Source: DASVCS01 sp036381495 (GTDB lineage: Bacteria > Gemmatimonadota > Gemmatimonadetes > Longimicrobiales > RSA9). From it: DNA of 64,000 nt. The stretch lies in contig DASVCS010000081.1 of the NCBI GenBank assembly GCA_036381495.1, positions 1 through 64,000 of the forward strand. Direction: 5' to 3'. The notes beneath the pieces are model-generated. The model saw only the letters and a list, made by a program, of their open reading frames with translations. It had not been told where the DNA came from and searched no databases. Each line of letters begins with the position of its first letter. The first letter of the stretch is position 1. Positions 8,700 through 18,188 of this stretch are shown piece by piece. Made by a program: the position numbers and the translations under genes.

Positions 8700-9950
8700 T
8701 TAGATGGGTGAATCAGATGGTCGCCCCAGCCGCAGCACGACCTGCCGCTCCGGATCGAGGACCTCCGCAGCCAGCTCCGCGACCGAATCGAGCGACACCG
8801 CATCGATCCGCGCCGTCAGCTCATCCAGGCTCAGGAACGGTTCGCCGTACAGCGCGAACCCCGCCAGCCGTTGCAGTCGCGCGCCGCTCGACTCCAACGA
8901 CAGAACGAGCTGACCCTTGACCTGGCCCTTCACATCCGCCAGCTCGTCCGCCGTCAACCCCTCTCGCGCCACGCGCGCCAGCTCCTCGCGCACCACCTCC
9001 TCCGCGCGATCGGCCCACTCGTGGCGTGTCCCCACGTACACGCCCGTCACACCCGCACGGGCGTAGAAGGAATGGAACGAATAGACCGTGTAGGCAAGCC
9101 CCAGCGCCTCACGCACCCGCTGGAAGAGGCGCGAACTCATCCCGCCGCCGAACGCACTCGACAGCAGCACCAGCGCATAGCGCCGCGCGTCACCGTGTCC
9201 GAAGGTGGGGCTGCCGAACACCAGATGCGTCTGCGCCGTCGCACGGTCGACCCGAATCGTCGCGGGCGCCGCCGCACGCGGCTCCGGGACCGCCCAGAAT
9301 TCCGCCTCGTCGGACGCGCCGCCGAAGAGATCCGTCGCACGCGCGACCACATCCTCGTGCCGGACCGCGCCTGCCGCCGCCACGATCAGCTTCGGCCCGC
9401 GATACCCCCGCGCATGGACGCGAGCCAGCCGCTCGATGTCCATTGCCGCGACGGTCTCCCGGGTCCCCAGGATACTGTTCCCGTACGGGTGCCCGTCCCA
9501 GAGCGCCGCGGCGTGTAACTCGAAGACCAGGTCGTCCGGCGTATCATCGACCGTCGAGATCTCTTCGAGCACCACCTCGCGCTCGAGGTCGAGGTCCGCC
9601 GCACGCAGCGCCGGGTGCAGCACGAGGTCGGCAAGCACGTCCATGGCCAGCCCCAGGTGCTCCTCGAGGACACGCGCCTGGAACGCCGTGTGCTCCCGCG
9701 TCGTGTACGCATCCAGCGAGCCGCCCAGTCGCTCGAGGACCAGCGCGATCTCTCGCGCGCTCCGGCGCGCCGTCCCCTTGAAGACCATGTGCTCCAGGAG
9801 ATGGCTCGCACCCAGCTCTTCGGGGGCCTCGTGGACGGCGCCTTGCCGGACCCAGACCCCGACGGACGCCGAGCGGGTCCCCGGCATCTCCTCGGTGAGG
9901 ACCGTCACTCCGTTCGGCAGTTCGGTCCCGGCGAACCGCTCCTCCGTCAC
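8700..9950 (-). CDS. M16 family zinc metallopeptidase (processing-peptidase type)
   Basis: This 416-residue protein has the inverted zinc motif HLLEH (H50, E53, H54) of M16 peptidases, with a downstream acidic helix EEISTVDDTPDDLVFE that supplies the third ligand. The single-chain length fits the short bacterial processing-peptidase-like group, which acts as a dimer. A gene of this kind directly after pnp is a frequent arrangement in bacteria. Its start overlaps the pnp stop by 4 bases. The natural substrate cannot be told from sequence. Confidence 0.92.
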   Translation of the reverse strand: MTEERFAGTELPNGVTVLTEEMPGTRSASVGVWVRQGAVHEAPEELGASHLLEHMVFKGTARRSAREIALVLERLGGSLDAYTTREHTAFQARVLEEHLGLAMDVLADLVLHPALRAADLDLEREVVLEEISTVDDTPDDLVFELHAAALWDGHPYGNSILGTRETVAAMDIERLARVHARGYRGPKLIVAAAGAVRHEDVVARATDLFGGASDEAEFWAVPEPRAAAPATIRVDRATAQTHLVFGSPTFGHGDARRYALVLLSSAFGGGMSSRLFQRVREALGLAYTVYSFHSFYARAGVTGVYVGTRHEWADRAEEVVREELARVAREGLTADELADVKGQVKGQLVLSLESSGARLQRLAGFALYGEPFLSLDELTARIDAVSLDSVAELAAEVLDPERQVVLRLGRPSDSPI

Positions 9951-12031
9951 CCCTCTTCGAGCGCCGCGCGCCGCGAGAGCCTCAGGCGCCCCTTCTCGTC
10001 GATCGAGAGGAGCTTGACGCGCGTGACGTCTCCCTTTTTCACGACGTCTTCCGTCTTCTCGGTCCGCCCCTCCTGTAGCTCCGAGATGTGGACGAGCCCC
10101 TCCGTGCCCGGCAGGATCTCGACGAACGCGCCGAACGACGTCGTGCTCTTGACGATCCCCTCGTAGATCCGGCCGATCTCCGGCTCCTGCACGATCCCCG
10201 AGATCATCTCTCGCGCCCGCTCGCCGCCCTCCGCCGATACGCTCGCGATCGTGACCAGCCCCGTGTCATCCACGTTGATCTCGGTCCCGGTCTCCTCCTG
10301 GATGCTCCGGATCGTCTTCCCCTTCGGCCCGATGATCTCGCCGATCTTCTCCGGATTCACCTGGATCGTGATGATCCGCGGCGCATAACGCGACAGCTCG
10401 GTCCGCGGCCGCGAGAGCGTCTGATCCATCACGTCCAGGATGTGCATGCGCCCCTTGCGCGCCTGCTCCAGCGCCGTCCGCATGATATCGACCGTCAACC
10501 CCTCGATCTTGATGTCCATCTGGATCGAAGTGACGCCCTCTCTCGTGCCGGCGACCTTGAAGTCCATGTCGCCCAGCGCATCCTCGAGACCCAGGATATC
10601 CGTCAGGATCGCGACCCGGTCGCCCTCCTTGATCAGCCCCATTGCTACGCCCGCACACGCCGCCCGGATCGGCACCCCCGCGTCCATGAGCGCAAGCGAT
10701 GCACCGCACACCGACGCCATCGAGGAGGAACCGTTCGACTCGAGGATATCGGAGACCACCCGGATCGTGTAGGGGAATTCGTCGTAGGCCGGCAGTAGCG
10801 GCTGGATCGCTCGCTCCGCCAACGCGCCGTGCCCGATCTCCCGCCGGGACGTGCCGCGCACCGGCTTCGCCTCGCCCGTCGAGAACGGCGGAAAGTTGTA
10901 ATGGAGCATGAAGGACTTCGACGTCTCCTGCGGCACGTCGATCGTGTCGATCCGCTGTTCGTCCGAACTCGTCCCCAGCGTGACCACCGCGAGCGACTGC
11001 GTCTGACCCCGCGTGAAGAGCGCGGAACCGTGCGTCCGCGGGAGCACGCCGACCTCACACGTGATCGGCCGGATCTCATCCGGCTTGCGACCGTCCGCAC
11101 GCTCCCCCCTGTCGAGGATCTGCGCGCGCATCAGCCGCTTCTCCGTCTCGGCCAGCACCGCGCTGATCGCGCGTTCCTGCTCCGGAAATTCCTCCGCCAG
11201 CGCGGCCGTCACATCCTCCCGCAGCGCCGCCATCGCCTGGCTGCGCTCGCTCTTCACCTTCAGGTTCAGCGCCTCGGCCACCCGCGCCTCGGCCAACTCC
11301 TCCACCCGGCTCCGGATGTCCGCCGTGACCTCCGTGACCCGCTCCCACTCCACCTTCGGAATCGCGATACCCTCGAGGAACTGCTCCTGGAAACCGACCA
11401 GCTCCTGGATCCCCCGGTGCGCGACGAGCAACCCCTCGGCGATCTCCTCCTCCGGTACCTCGATCGCGCCACCCTCCACCATCGTGATCGCCTGCGCCGT
11501 GCCCGCCACCACGATGTCGATGTCGCTGAACTGCAACTGCTGGAACGTCGGATTCAGCACCCACTGCCCTTCGATCCGCCCGATCCGCACCGCCGCCAGC
11601 GGCCGGGAAAATGGAATCTGCGACTGGTTCAGCGCCACCGAGCATCCCAGCAACCCCAGCACATCCGCGTCGTTCTCCTGGTCCGCCGAGAGGACGTTCA
11701 CGAAGAGCTGCGTCTCGTACATGAACCCGTCCGGGAAGAGCGGACGCACCGGACGGTCGATCTGCCGCGCCGAGAGGATCTCCTTCTCGCTCGGCCGACC
11801 CTCCCGCTTGATGAACCCGCCCGGGATCTTTCCCGCAGCGTAGCTCTTCTCCCGATACTCCACCGTGAGCGGGAAGAACGGCAGCGACGTCGGCGTATCC
11901 TGCATCGTCGCCGTACAGAGGACCACCGTCTCTCCGTATTGCACCAAACAGGCGCCGTGCGCCTGCTTGGCCATGCGGCCGGTCTCGAGAACGAGGCGCC
12001 GGCCGGCGAACATCCATTCCATTCTGTGCAT
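9947..12031 (-). CDS. pnp: Polyribonucleotide nucleotidyltransferase (PNPase)
   Basis: PNPase degrades RNA 3' to 5' phosphorolytically and is a core exonuclease of RNA turnover. The 694-residue protein shows two RNase PH-like domains separated by a helical linker, then a KH domain around residue 565 (IGPKGKTIRSIQEETG), and a C-terminal S1 domain (about 620-690) ending in a short tail. It follows rpsO by 43 bases, the classical rpsO-pnp order. Several ATG starts are close together; the one at 12031 gives MHRMEWMFAGR. Confidence 0.98.
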   Translation of the reverse strand: MHRMEWMFAGRRLVLETGRMAKQAHGACLVQYGETVVLCTATMQDTPTSLPFFPLTVEYREKSYAAGKIPGGFIKREGRPSEKEILSARQIDRPVRPLFPDGFMYETQLFVNVLSADQENDADVLGLLGCSVALNQSQIPFSRPLAAVRIGRIEGQWVLNPTFQQLQFSDIDIVVAGTAQAITMVEGGAIEVPEEEIAEGLLVAHRGIQELVGFQEQFLEGIAIPKVEWERVTEVTADIRSRVEELAEARVAEALNLKVKSERSQAMAALREDVTAALAEEFPEQERAISAVLAETEKRLMRAQILDRGERADGRKPDEIRPITCEVGVLPRTHGSALFTRGQTQSLAVVTLGTSSDEQRIDTIDVPQETSKSFMLHYNFPPFSTGEAKPVRGTSRREIGHGALAERAIQPLLPAYDEFPYTIRVVSDILESNGSSSMASVCGASLALMDAGVPIRAACAGVAMGLIKEGDRVAILTDILGLEDALGDMDFKVAGTREGVTSIQMDIKIEGLTVDIMRTALEQARKGRMHILDVMDQTLSRPRTELSRYAPRIITIQVNPEKIGEIIGPKGKTIRSIQEETGTEINVDDTGLVTIASVSAEGGERAREMISGIVQEPEIGRIYEGIVKSTTSFGAFVEILPGTEGLVHISELQEGRTEKTEDVVKKGDVTRVKLLSIDEKGRLRLSRRAALEEG

Positions 12032-12074
12032 CGCGAATTCCTGTTGCTGAGGTGTCTCCGCCCCTGCCGACGCC

Positions 12075-12335
12075 TCAGTGGCGCAGACCCAGGTCCTCGA
12101 TCAAGGCGCGGTAACGCTCCAGATCCGTTCGCCTGAGGTAATCGAGGAGACGCCGTCGCTTGCCGACCATCATGAGGAGGCCGCGCCGGCTGTGGTGATC
12201 CTTCGGATGGGTACGGAAGTGTTCGGTGAGCTCGTTGATGCGAGCGGTGAGCAGGGCGACCTGAACGGGAGCGCTGCCGCGGTCGGTCGCGTGGAGCTGG
12301 TACTTACGAATGATCTCGTCTTTGTCGATCGCCAT
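12075..12335 (-). CDS. rpsO: 30S ribosomal protein S15
   Basis: S15 is a primary 16S rRNA-binding protein of the small-subunit platform. The 86-residue product is nearly canonical, with the HxxDxGSxxVQ stretch (HATDRGSAPVQVALLTARI) and the KDHHSRRGLLMMVGKRRRLL block. A strong Shine-Dalgarno (GAGGAGG) lies upstream of the ATG. The 76-base spacer from ribF shows no promoter I would trust. Confidence 0.98.
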   Translation of the reverse strand: MAIDKDEIIRKYQLHATDRGSAPVQVALLTARINELTEHFRTHPKDHHSRRGLLMMVGKRRRLLDYLRRTDLERYRALIEDLGLRH

Positions 12336-12411
12336 GACTCGTGAGCCTCCTCGAGAGTCGGTGCTGGTCGGGAAGCGAATTCCGCGAAAATTGCGTAACC
12401 ATGAATCCTAA

Positions 12412-13380
12412 TCAAACTTCCGGGCCGTCGCAAGCGCTGCCCTGCCCGAGCGACTGCCGTGCGGCCGCGACGTCGCCGCGGATCGCATCGACCAGCTCGG
12501 CGGGCGAGGCGAAGGCGCGGATCTCGCGAATCCAGTCGCAGAATTCGATGCGCATCGTCTCGCCGTAGATGTCGGCATCGAAGTCGAACAGATGGATTTC
12601 GAGGGTCGGGGTCGCCGCCTCGAAGGTCGGCCGCGGCCCCAGGTGCAGGGCGCCGCCCGAGGTCCGACCGCCGACCGTGGCGCGGGCGGCGTAGATTCCT
12701 TCTCGCGGAACAAGCTTGTCGGCATCGGCGACGCGAACGTTCGCCGTGGGGAAGCCGAGCTTGCGGCCACGGCCGTCGCCGCGGACGACGGTGCCGGTCA
12801 CCGCGTAGGCCCGGCCGAGCGCTTCGGCGGCCGCCACGACGGCGCCCGCTTCGAGCGCCTGGCGGATCCGGCTGGAAGAGATGGGCTCGCCATCGAGGCA
12901 CACGGCCGGAACCACGTCGACGCCGAAGCCGAGTTCCCTGCCGAGACGGCGGAGCACGTCGATGTCGCCGCTGCGGCCGCGGCCGAGGCCGTGGTCGTGG
13001 CCGACCACGAGGTGGCGCATGTCGAGCCGGTCACAAAGGATCTCCGAGACGAACCGGCGGGGCGTGTAGCGCGACAACTCGGGCGTGAAGGGGAGGACGA
13101 CGATGTGGTCGGGGTCGAGAGCCTCGAGCAGGCGGCGTTTCTCCTCGGCCGTGGTCAGGAGCGCCGGGGCCTCCGACGGCCTGACCACACGGAGAGGATG
13201 CGGCTCGAACGTGGCGACCACGCTGCGGGCGTTGCGCCGCTCGGCCTGCCGCCGAAGTTCCGCCAGGACGGCCTGGTGCCCGAGGTGCACGCCGTCGAAC
13301 GTCCCGACGGTGACGACGGACCCACCGGGTGTTCGTGGAAGCGCCGGCGGAAGCCCTGGCGCGGAGCGGTCGTCACTCAC
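12412..13380 (-). CDS. ribF: Bifunctional riboflavin kinase / FAD synthetase
   Basis: The protein phosphorylates riboflavin to FMN and adenylates FMN to FAD. In 322 residues the N-terminal nucleotidyltransferase domain shows GTFDGVHLGHQAVL and ISSSRIRQAL. The C-terminal flavokinase domain shows GDGRGRKLGFPTANV and the LEIHLFDFDADIYG stretch. I place the start at a GTG (13380) that overlaps the truB stop within GTGAGTGA; a longer open frame upstream is only truB antisense-like noise in another frame. Confidence 0.95.
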   Translation of the reverse strand: MSDDRSAPGLPPALPRTPGGSVVTVGTFDGVHLGHQAVLAELRRQAERRNARSVVATFEPHPLRVVRPSEAPALLTTAEEKRRLLEALDPDHIVVLPFTPELSRYTPRRFVSEILCDRLDMRHLVVGHDHGLGRGRSGDIDVLRRLGRELGFGVDVVPAVCLDGEPISSSRIRQALEAGAVVAAAEALGRAYAVTGTVVRGDGRGRKLGFPTANVRVADADKLVPREGIYAARATVGGRTSGGALHLGPRPTFEAATPTLEIHLFDFDADIYGETMRIEFCDWIREIRAFASPAELVDAIRGDVAAARQSLGQGSACDGPEV

Positions 13381-14257
13381 GCCCCAACACCTTCCGTGGC
13401 CGGAGTCGTCCGTCGTCGCGCTCCGCGATGGCGACGAGCTCGTGGTTCCGGACGACCGCGATCGGCGTGCCGGCCGCAGCGTCCGCAGGTGCCGGAAGGG
13501 TGCGGCCGTGTGCGAGCGCCGTTGCAGCCGCCGCGTCGACCGCGACGCGGGGGAGATGCGCCACCGCGTCGGCCGGCGCGAGCCATGCCCGCCGTACCGC
13601 GGCCGCATCCTCCAGGCGGTCGAGCGCCACCGCGTCGGCGACGTCGTGCGGCCCGATGCGCGTCCGGCGCAGCATCGTCAGGTGCGCGCCCACGCCGAGC
13701 GCCGCGCCCGCATCGCGCGCGATGGCGCGCACGTACGTGCCGCTCGAGCATTCCACCTCGAAATGCACGTCGGGTGGCTGGATCGCCAGGATCTCGAGCC
13801 GCCAGATCGTCACCGGGACCGGCTCGAGCGCGACCTCCTCACCCCGCCGAGCCCGCGTGTACGCACGCTCGCCCGCCACCTTCTTGGCGGAGAAGGCCGG
13901 CGGCCGCTGGCGGATCGTTCCCGTCTGGGCGCGGAACGCCTCGGCGATCCGCTCGCCGCTCAGCTCGCGCCACGCCTCCGACACCTCCAGTTCCGCCCCG
14001 GTCCGGTCCGCCGTATCCGTCGTCACGCCGAGGCGTGCAGTCGCGCGGTAGGTCTTCGGCAGACGCGTCAGGTACTCGGCCAGTCGCGTCGCCGCGCCGA
14101 CAGCCAGGAGAAGGAGGCCCGATGCGAAGGGGTCCAGCGTGCCCGTGTGCCCGATGCGGCGGATCCCCAGCGCCCGCCGCGCGCGCGCCACTACGTCGTG
14201 CGACGTCGGGCCTTCGGGCTTGTCCACCCGGAGAACGCCCGAGCGGTCAGCGCGCAT
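13373..14257 (-). CDS. truB: tRNA pseudouridine(55) synthase
   Basis: TruB makes pseudouridine 55 in the T-loop of tRNAs. The 294-residue product has the catalytic block GHTGTLDPFASGLL with Asp42, the KTYRATARLG strand and the GTYVRAIARDAG motif. The start at 14257 overlaps the rbfA end by 11 bases. It belongs to the nusA-infB-rbfA-truB-ribF series, a conserved bacterial order. Confidence 0.96.
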   Translation of the reverse strand: MRADRSGVLRVDKPEGPTSHDVVARARRALGIRRIGHTGTLDPFASGLLLLAVGAATRLAEYLTRLPKTYRATARLGVTTDTADRTGAELEVSEAWRELSGERIAEAFRAQTGTIRQRPPAFSAKKVAGERAYTRARRGEEVALEPVPVTIWRLEILAIQPPDVHFEVECSSGTYVRAIARDAGAALGVGAHLTMLRRTRIGPHDVADAVALDRLEDAAAVRRAWLAPADAVAHLPRVAVDAAAATALAHGRTLPAPADAAAGTPIAVVRNHELVAIAERDDGRLRPRKVLGRE

Positions 14258-14651
14258 CGACTTCACCGTCCTCCTCATCGCCCGGCTCGGCCGCGCCCGT
14301 TCCGCGGCGCTCCGGCAACGCTTCATCCAGGAGCCGTTCGATCCGCATGGCGTGTTCGAGGCTCCGATCCGCGAGGAACCGAAGCTCGGGCACGCGGCGG
14401 ACACGCAGCCGGCGCCCCAGCTCACCGCGGATGAACGGCGCCGCCGCGCGAAGGCCGTCCAGCGCTTCCGTTCCGCCGGTCGCGCCGCCCGGTAGCGTCA
14501 CGTAGACGCGTGCGGTCGTCAGATCCGGCGCGGCCTCGGCACCGGTCACCACGACGCCTTCCACCCGCGGATCCTTCACTTCCCGGTGCAGGATCTCGGC
14601 GATCTCCCGCCGGAGCTGCTCGTTGAGCCGTGCCATCCGCCGCCTGGCCAT
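14247..14651 (-). CDS. rbfA: Ribosome-binding factor A
   Basis: RbfA is a KH-fold factor for late 30S maturation. The 134-residue product has RMARLNEQLRREIAEIL at the N-terminus, the KDPRVEGVVVTGAEAAPDL region and the RRVPELRFLADRSLEHAMRI C-terminal motif, then an acidic tail. I chose the ATG at 14651, which sits just behind a GGGGAGAGG; an ATG 15 bases further in is also possible. Confidence 0.93.
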   Translation of the reverse strand: MARRRMARLNEQLRREIAEILHREVKDPRVEGVVVTGAEAAPDLTTARVYVTLPGGATGGTEALDGLRAAAPFIRGELGRRLRVRRVPELRFLADRSLEHAMRIERLLDEALPERRGTGAAEPGDEEDGEVDAR

Positions 14652-14691
14652 CCGCCTCTCCCCTCCTCTGGTGGCGGCCACGCCACCCTGC

Positions 14692-14717
14692 AAAACGACG
14701 ACCGGCCCTGCGGCCGG
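14692..14717 (-). terminator. Weak intercistronic hairpin between ylxP and rbfA
   Basis: On the minus strand a 6-bp GC stem (CCGGCC/GGCCGG with a 4-base loop) is followed, after six bases, by TTTT. It lies in the 76-base spacer of an operon, so it may be a partial terminator or an mRNA-stabilising hairpin instead of a true operon end. Confidence 0.3.
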
Positions 14718-14727
14718 CCGCCTCTCG

Positions 14728-15012
14728 TCAATAGAACGTCCGAAAGCTGTCGATCACACGCGCGCGGGCCTCGCGGCCGACCAACGCGTCCGCGCTCCCG
14801 AGCACCGACTCCGCGTGACGGCGCGCCGATGCGACGACGCACGCCGTCAGCTCCGCTCGCTGCCACAGATCCTGGTGGCCCGTCTCGGCGACGGAGATGT
14901 TGAAGCGGTCGTGGAGCCGGTCCTTGAGACTCTTGACCACCCGCCGCTTTTCCTTGAGCGACTGGCAGCCGATCACCTCGAGCTCCCAGCCGATGACTCC
15001 GATGACCACCAC
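14728..15012 (-). CDS. YlxP-like protein (DUF503)
   Basis: This is a 94-residue member of the DUF503/YlxP family, which in many bacteria lies between infB and rbfA and is thought to take part in ribosome maturation; the biochemical role is not settled. The motif QSLKEKRRVVKSLKDRL and the RFNISVAETGHQDLWQRAEL stretch are clear. Two consecutive GTG codons (15012 and 15009) are the only reasonable starts. The best Shine-Dalgarno (GGAGG) is about 20 bases upstream and directly precedes an ATG-TAG pair, so initiation is uncertain. Confidence 0.88.
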   Translation of the reverse strand: MVVIGVIGWELEVIGCQSLKEKRRVVKSLKDRLHDRFNISVAETGHQDLWQRAELTACVVASARRHAESVLGSADALVGREARARVIDSFRTFY

Positions 15013-15049
15013 GCAACCGATTCCGGCTACATGCCTCCAACGGCGACCG

Positions 15050-17761
15050 TTACGCCTCGTCGCCGCCGCCGGTCGCGCCGGCAAGCGTGCGGGCGACCGA
15101 CTCGACGCGGTAGCATTCGATCTGGTCGCCCACCTTGACGTCGTTGAAGCCGGCCACGTTCAGGCCGCACTCGAACCCCTCGCGCACCTCGCGGACATCA
15201 TCCTTGAACCGCTTGAGGCTGCCGAGCTCGCCGTCGTAGACCTGGACGCCGTCGCGCACCACGCGCACTCGGCCACGGCGCTCGAGCGTCCCTTCGGTCA
15301 CGTAACAACCCGCCACCGTGCCGACCCGCGGAACCTTGAAGAGCTGCCGCACATCGGCCACGCCGAGCAGCACCTCGCGCTCCTCCGGCTGGAGCATCCC
15401 TTCCATCGCGGCGCGCACGTCCTCGACCGCCTCGTAGATGATGTTGTAGAGGCGGATGTCGACGCCCTCCCGCTCCGCGACCGCGCGCGCCTCGGCCGTC
15501 GGGCGCACGTGGAAGCCGATGATGATCGCGCCCGCCGTCGTCGCCAGCAACACGTCCGACTCGTTGATCGCACCGACCGCCCGGTGGATCACGTCGACGC
15601 CGATCTCGGAGGTCGAGAGCTGCTCGAGCGCGTCCGACAGCGCCTGCACCGATCCGTCCACGTCGCCCTTGATGACCAGGTTCAACTGGGCGGCCTCCCC
15701 CTCCGCGAGCATCTTGCTCAGATCCGTCAGCCGCACGCCCCGGCTCTTGATCCGCAACTGCTTCTCCCGCTCGAGGCGCTGACGCGTCTGCGCGATCTCC
15801 GCCGCCCGATCGGCATCCGTCACGACCAGCGAATCTCCGGCCTGCGGCACGCCCGAGAGGCCGAGCACCTGCACCGGGATCGCCGGGCCGGCCGCCTCCA
15901 CGTGGTTGCCGCGCTCGTCCAGGAGCGCGCGCACGCGCCCGTCGTAGAGGCCGCAGACGAACGAATCGCCGACCCGCAGCGTGCCGTTGGTGACCAGGAC
16001 CGTCGCCACCGGCCCCTTCCCCACATCGAGCTGCGCCTCGATCACGGTGCCGTGCGCCGGGCGGTTCGCGTTCGCCTTCAGCTCGAGCAGCTCCGCCTGC
16101 AGCAGGATCTTGTCGAGGAGGTCTCCGACCCCCTGGCCGGTCTTCGCACTGACTTCCGCCACGAGGACCTGGCCGCCGAAGTCCTCCACCATCACATCGT
16201 GCTGGAGCAGCGCCTGCTTGACCTTCGCCGGATCGGCGCCCGGCAGGTCCACCTTGTTGATCGCGACCACGAGCGGCACGCCCGCGTTTCGGGCGTGGCT
16301 GATCGCCTCGACCGTCTGCGGCATGACCGCATCATCGGCCGCCACCACCAGCACGACGACGTCCGTGACCTCCGCGCCGCGCGCACGCATGGCCGTGAAC
16401 GCGGCGTGACCCGGCGTGTCCAGGAACGTGATCGAGCGCCCGTCCTCGAGCGTGACGTGGTAGGCGCCGATGTGCTGCGTGATCCCACCCGACTCGCCCG
16501 CGATCACGTTCGTCTTGCGGATGTAGTCCAGCAGCGACGTCTTCCCGTGGTCGACGTGCCCCATGACCGTGATGACGGGCGGACGCTCGCTCAGGTCCTC
16601 CGGACGATCCTCCCGGATCTCCTCGGACAGCTCGGCGCCGTACTCGGCCTCCCGCACCGCCTGGTACCCGAATTCATCCAGCAACAGTTCGATCTGCTCG
16701 AAGTCGAGCCGCTGGTTGATCGTCACCATCAGCCCGAGATTCTTGAACGCGCTCGAAATGATCTCGGTCGGGCTGTGGTCGATCAGGTCGGCCAGCTCCG
16801 CGATCGTGAGGAACTCGTTGACCCGAATGGTCTGAGCTTCCTCCCTGGCGATGCGCTCCCGCTCCGCTTCGCGCTCCTGGCGCGCGCTCGGCTCCTCTCG
16901 CCGGTGTCGGCGCTTGCGGCCGCCTCCGCCCTTCAACTCCGCCATGACGCGCTGGATGTTCTCCTGCACCGCGCCCTGGTCCACGCGCCGCTGCTTCTTG
17001 CGGCGCTTCTCCTTCTTCCGCCGGCCATCCGCCGTGAAGCCCTCCGCCTGGATCCGCACCTGCCCACCAGGCCCGGCGCTTGCCGCCGGCGCCGGCGGCG
17101 CAGGACGAGGCGGCAGCGAGATCCCCTCGGTCACGCGCCGCGGACGCCGCGGCGTCGGCCGCGTCTCCGGCTGCTCCGCGGGCTCGGGCTCCGCTTCCAC
17201 CTCGGCCGCCGCCTCGGGTCCCTCCGCCTCCGCCTCGATTTCCGCTTCGGCCTCCACTTCGGCCGCAGGCTCCGCGCCCGCCTCCGCGGCCTCGGGCGCC
17301 GCCGCAACGGGCTCCTCGGCTTCCGCCGTCGCCGCCGGCTCCACGACCGGACTCTCGACGACCACGGTCGTGCCCGTCGGATCCTCGCCGCCCGCGGTCA
17401 CCAACTCGGCGCCGCGTTCCGCTGCCGCTTCCGCCTCCTCCCCGGCAAGCGCATCCGCCGCATCCGCCGCGGCCGATGCCGACGAATCCGCGGGCGCAAC
17501 GGCGGCCGGCTCCTCCTCTCGACGGCGACGACGGCGGCGGCGGGGGCTCGTGTGCGCGTCCTCCATGACGGCCTCGATCACCTCTTCCGCATTGTCGTGG
17601 CCCGCCCGGCGTTCCCGTTCGAAACGCGCGCGCAGCCGCGCCACGACGGCGTCATCCACGCGCGATGCCTCGGTGCGCGCGGAGACCCCCATCTCCCGCA
17701 GGAGCTGGATGAGGTTTTCCGCCGAAACGTTGAACTCCTTCGCTACCTCGTAGACGCGCAT
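15050..17761 (-). CDS. infB: Translation initiation factor IF-2
   Basis: IF-2 is the GTPase that places initiator tRNA and joins subunits. The 903-residue protein has the N-terminal IF2_N motif (MRVYEVAKEFNVSAENLIQL), a long linker (about 45-245) rich in Ala, Glu and Pro with Arg clusters, a second IF2_N region, the G domain from about residue 400 (GHVDHGKTSLLD, DTPGH, NKVD) and domains II-IV. I chose the ATG at 17761 because the family begins there. A GTG at 17806 with a GGAGG ten bases ahead would add 15 residues. Confidence 0.97.
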   Translation of the reverse strand: MRVYEVAKEFNVSAENLIQLLREMGVSARTEASRVDDAVVARLRARFERERRAGHDNAEEVIEAVMEDAHTSPRRRRRRRREEEPAAVAPADSSASAAADAADALAGEEAEAAAERGAELVTAGGEDPTGTTVVVESPVVEPAATAEAEEPVAAAPEAAEAGAEPAAEVEAEAEIEAEAEGPEAAAEVEAEPEPAEQPETRPTPRRPRRVTEGISLPPRPAPPAPAASAGPGGQVRIQAEGFTADGRRKKEKRRKKQRRVDQGAVQENIQRVMAELKGGGGRKRRHRREEPSARQEREAERERIAREEAQTIRVNEFLTIAELADLIDHSPTEIISSAFKNLGLMVTINQRLDFEQIELLLDEFGYQAVREAEYGAELSEEIREDRPEDLSERPPVITVMGHVDHGKTSLLDYIRKTNVIAGESGGITQHIGAYHVTLEDGRSITFLDTPGHAAFTAMRARGAEVTDVVVLVVAADDAVMPQTVEAISHARNAGVPLVVAINKVDLPGADPAKVKQALLQHDVMVEDFGGQVLVAEVSAKTGQGVGDLLDKILLQAELLELKANANRPAHGTVIEAQLDVGKGPVATVLVTNGTLRVGDSFVCGLYDGRVRALLDERGNHVEAAGPAIPVQVLGLSGVPQAGDSLVVTDADRAAEIAQTRQRLEREKQLRIKSRGVRLTDLSKMLAEGEAAQLNLVIKGDVDGSVQALSDALEQLSTSEIGVDVIHRAVGAINESDVLLATTAGAIIIGFHVRPTAEARAVAEREGVDIRLYNIIYEAVEDVRAAMEGMLQPEEREVLLGVADVRQLFKVPRVGTVAGCYVTEGTLERRGRVRVVRDGVQVYDGELGSLKRFKDDVREVREGFECGLNVAGFNDVKVGDQIECYRVESVARTLAGATGGGDEA

Positions 17762-17831
17762 ATGCTCTTGCACCACCTCTCGTACTGGATCCGGGCCGGC
17801 CTCCACGGCCGCTGCGCCTCCGGATCTGAAC

Positions 17832-18188
17832 TCAACCTACCGTCGTGTCCGCGCCTTCCTGTCCACCGCTGATCATCTCGGCCAGGCGGTCCGCCAGCCG
17901 CCCGCTCGTGATGCCGACCGCGCCCAACGGCGCCCGGCCCACCGCCATGCCCAGCGCATCGCGATCGAACGCGACCGCATGCCGGATCCGTCGCGCCCGC
18001 AGGAGCGGCATCAGCTTCTCCTTCGTATTGGACGAAGCATCCGCCGCAACGACGACGAAGCGGACCGCACCGGCGCGTGCCGCCTCGCGCACGCGCGCGG
18101 TCCCCGGCACCACGCCTCCGGCCCGCGCCGCCAGGCCGAGCAGGCGGAGCGCCGGATCAGGCGCTCCGCTCCTCCTCGCCGGCGCCAT
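17832..18188 (-). CDS. YlxQ-like L7Ae-family RNA-binding protein
   Basis: This 118-residue protein has the L7Ae/L30e fold signatures: LRLLGLAARAGGVVPGT, the VVVAADASSNTKEKL stretch and a VGITSGRLADRL C-terminus. Such proteins bind kink-turn RNA and are commonly encoded between nusA and infB. The ATG at 18188 places its first 32 bases inside the nusA coding region in another frame. The ylxR gene usually found between nusA and ylxQ is absent. Confidence 0.85.
   Translation of the reverse strand: MAPARRSGAPDPALRLLGLAARAGGVVPGTARVREAARAGAVRFVVVAADASSNTKEKLMPLLRARRIRHAVAFDRDALGMAVGRAPLGAVGITSGRLADRLAEMISGGQEGADTTVG

Noticed and set aside
15029..15040. An ATG-TAG start-stop pair behind GGAGG upstream of ylxP
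   Set aside because: The Shine-Dalgarno is only one base from the ATG, too close for initiation, so I do not call a regulatory mini-ORF.
17160..17560. Apparent repeat tract in the infB linker
   Set aside because: It is low-complexity Ala/Glu/Pro coding sequence of the IF-2 linker with varying codons, not a DNA repeat array.
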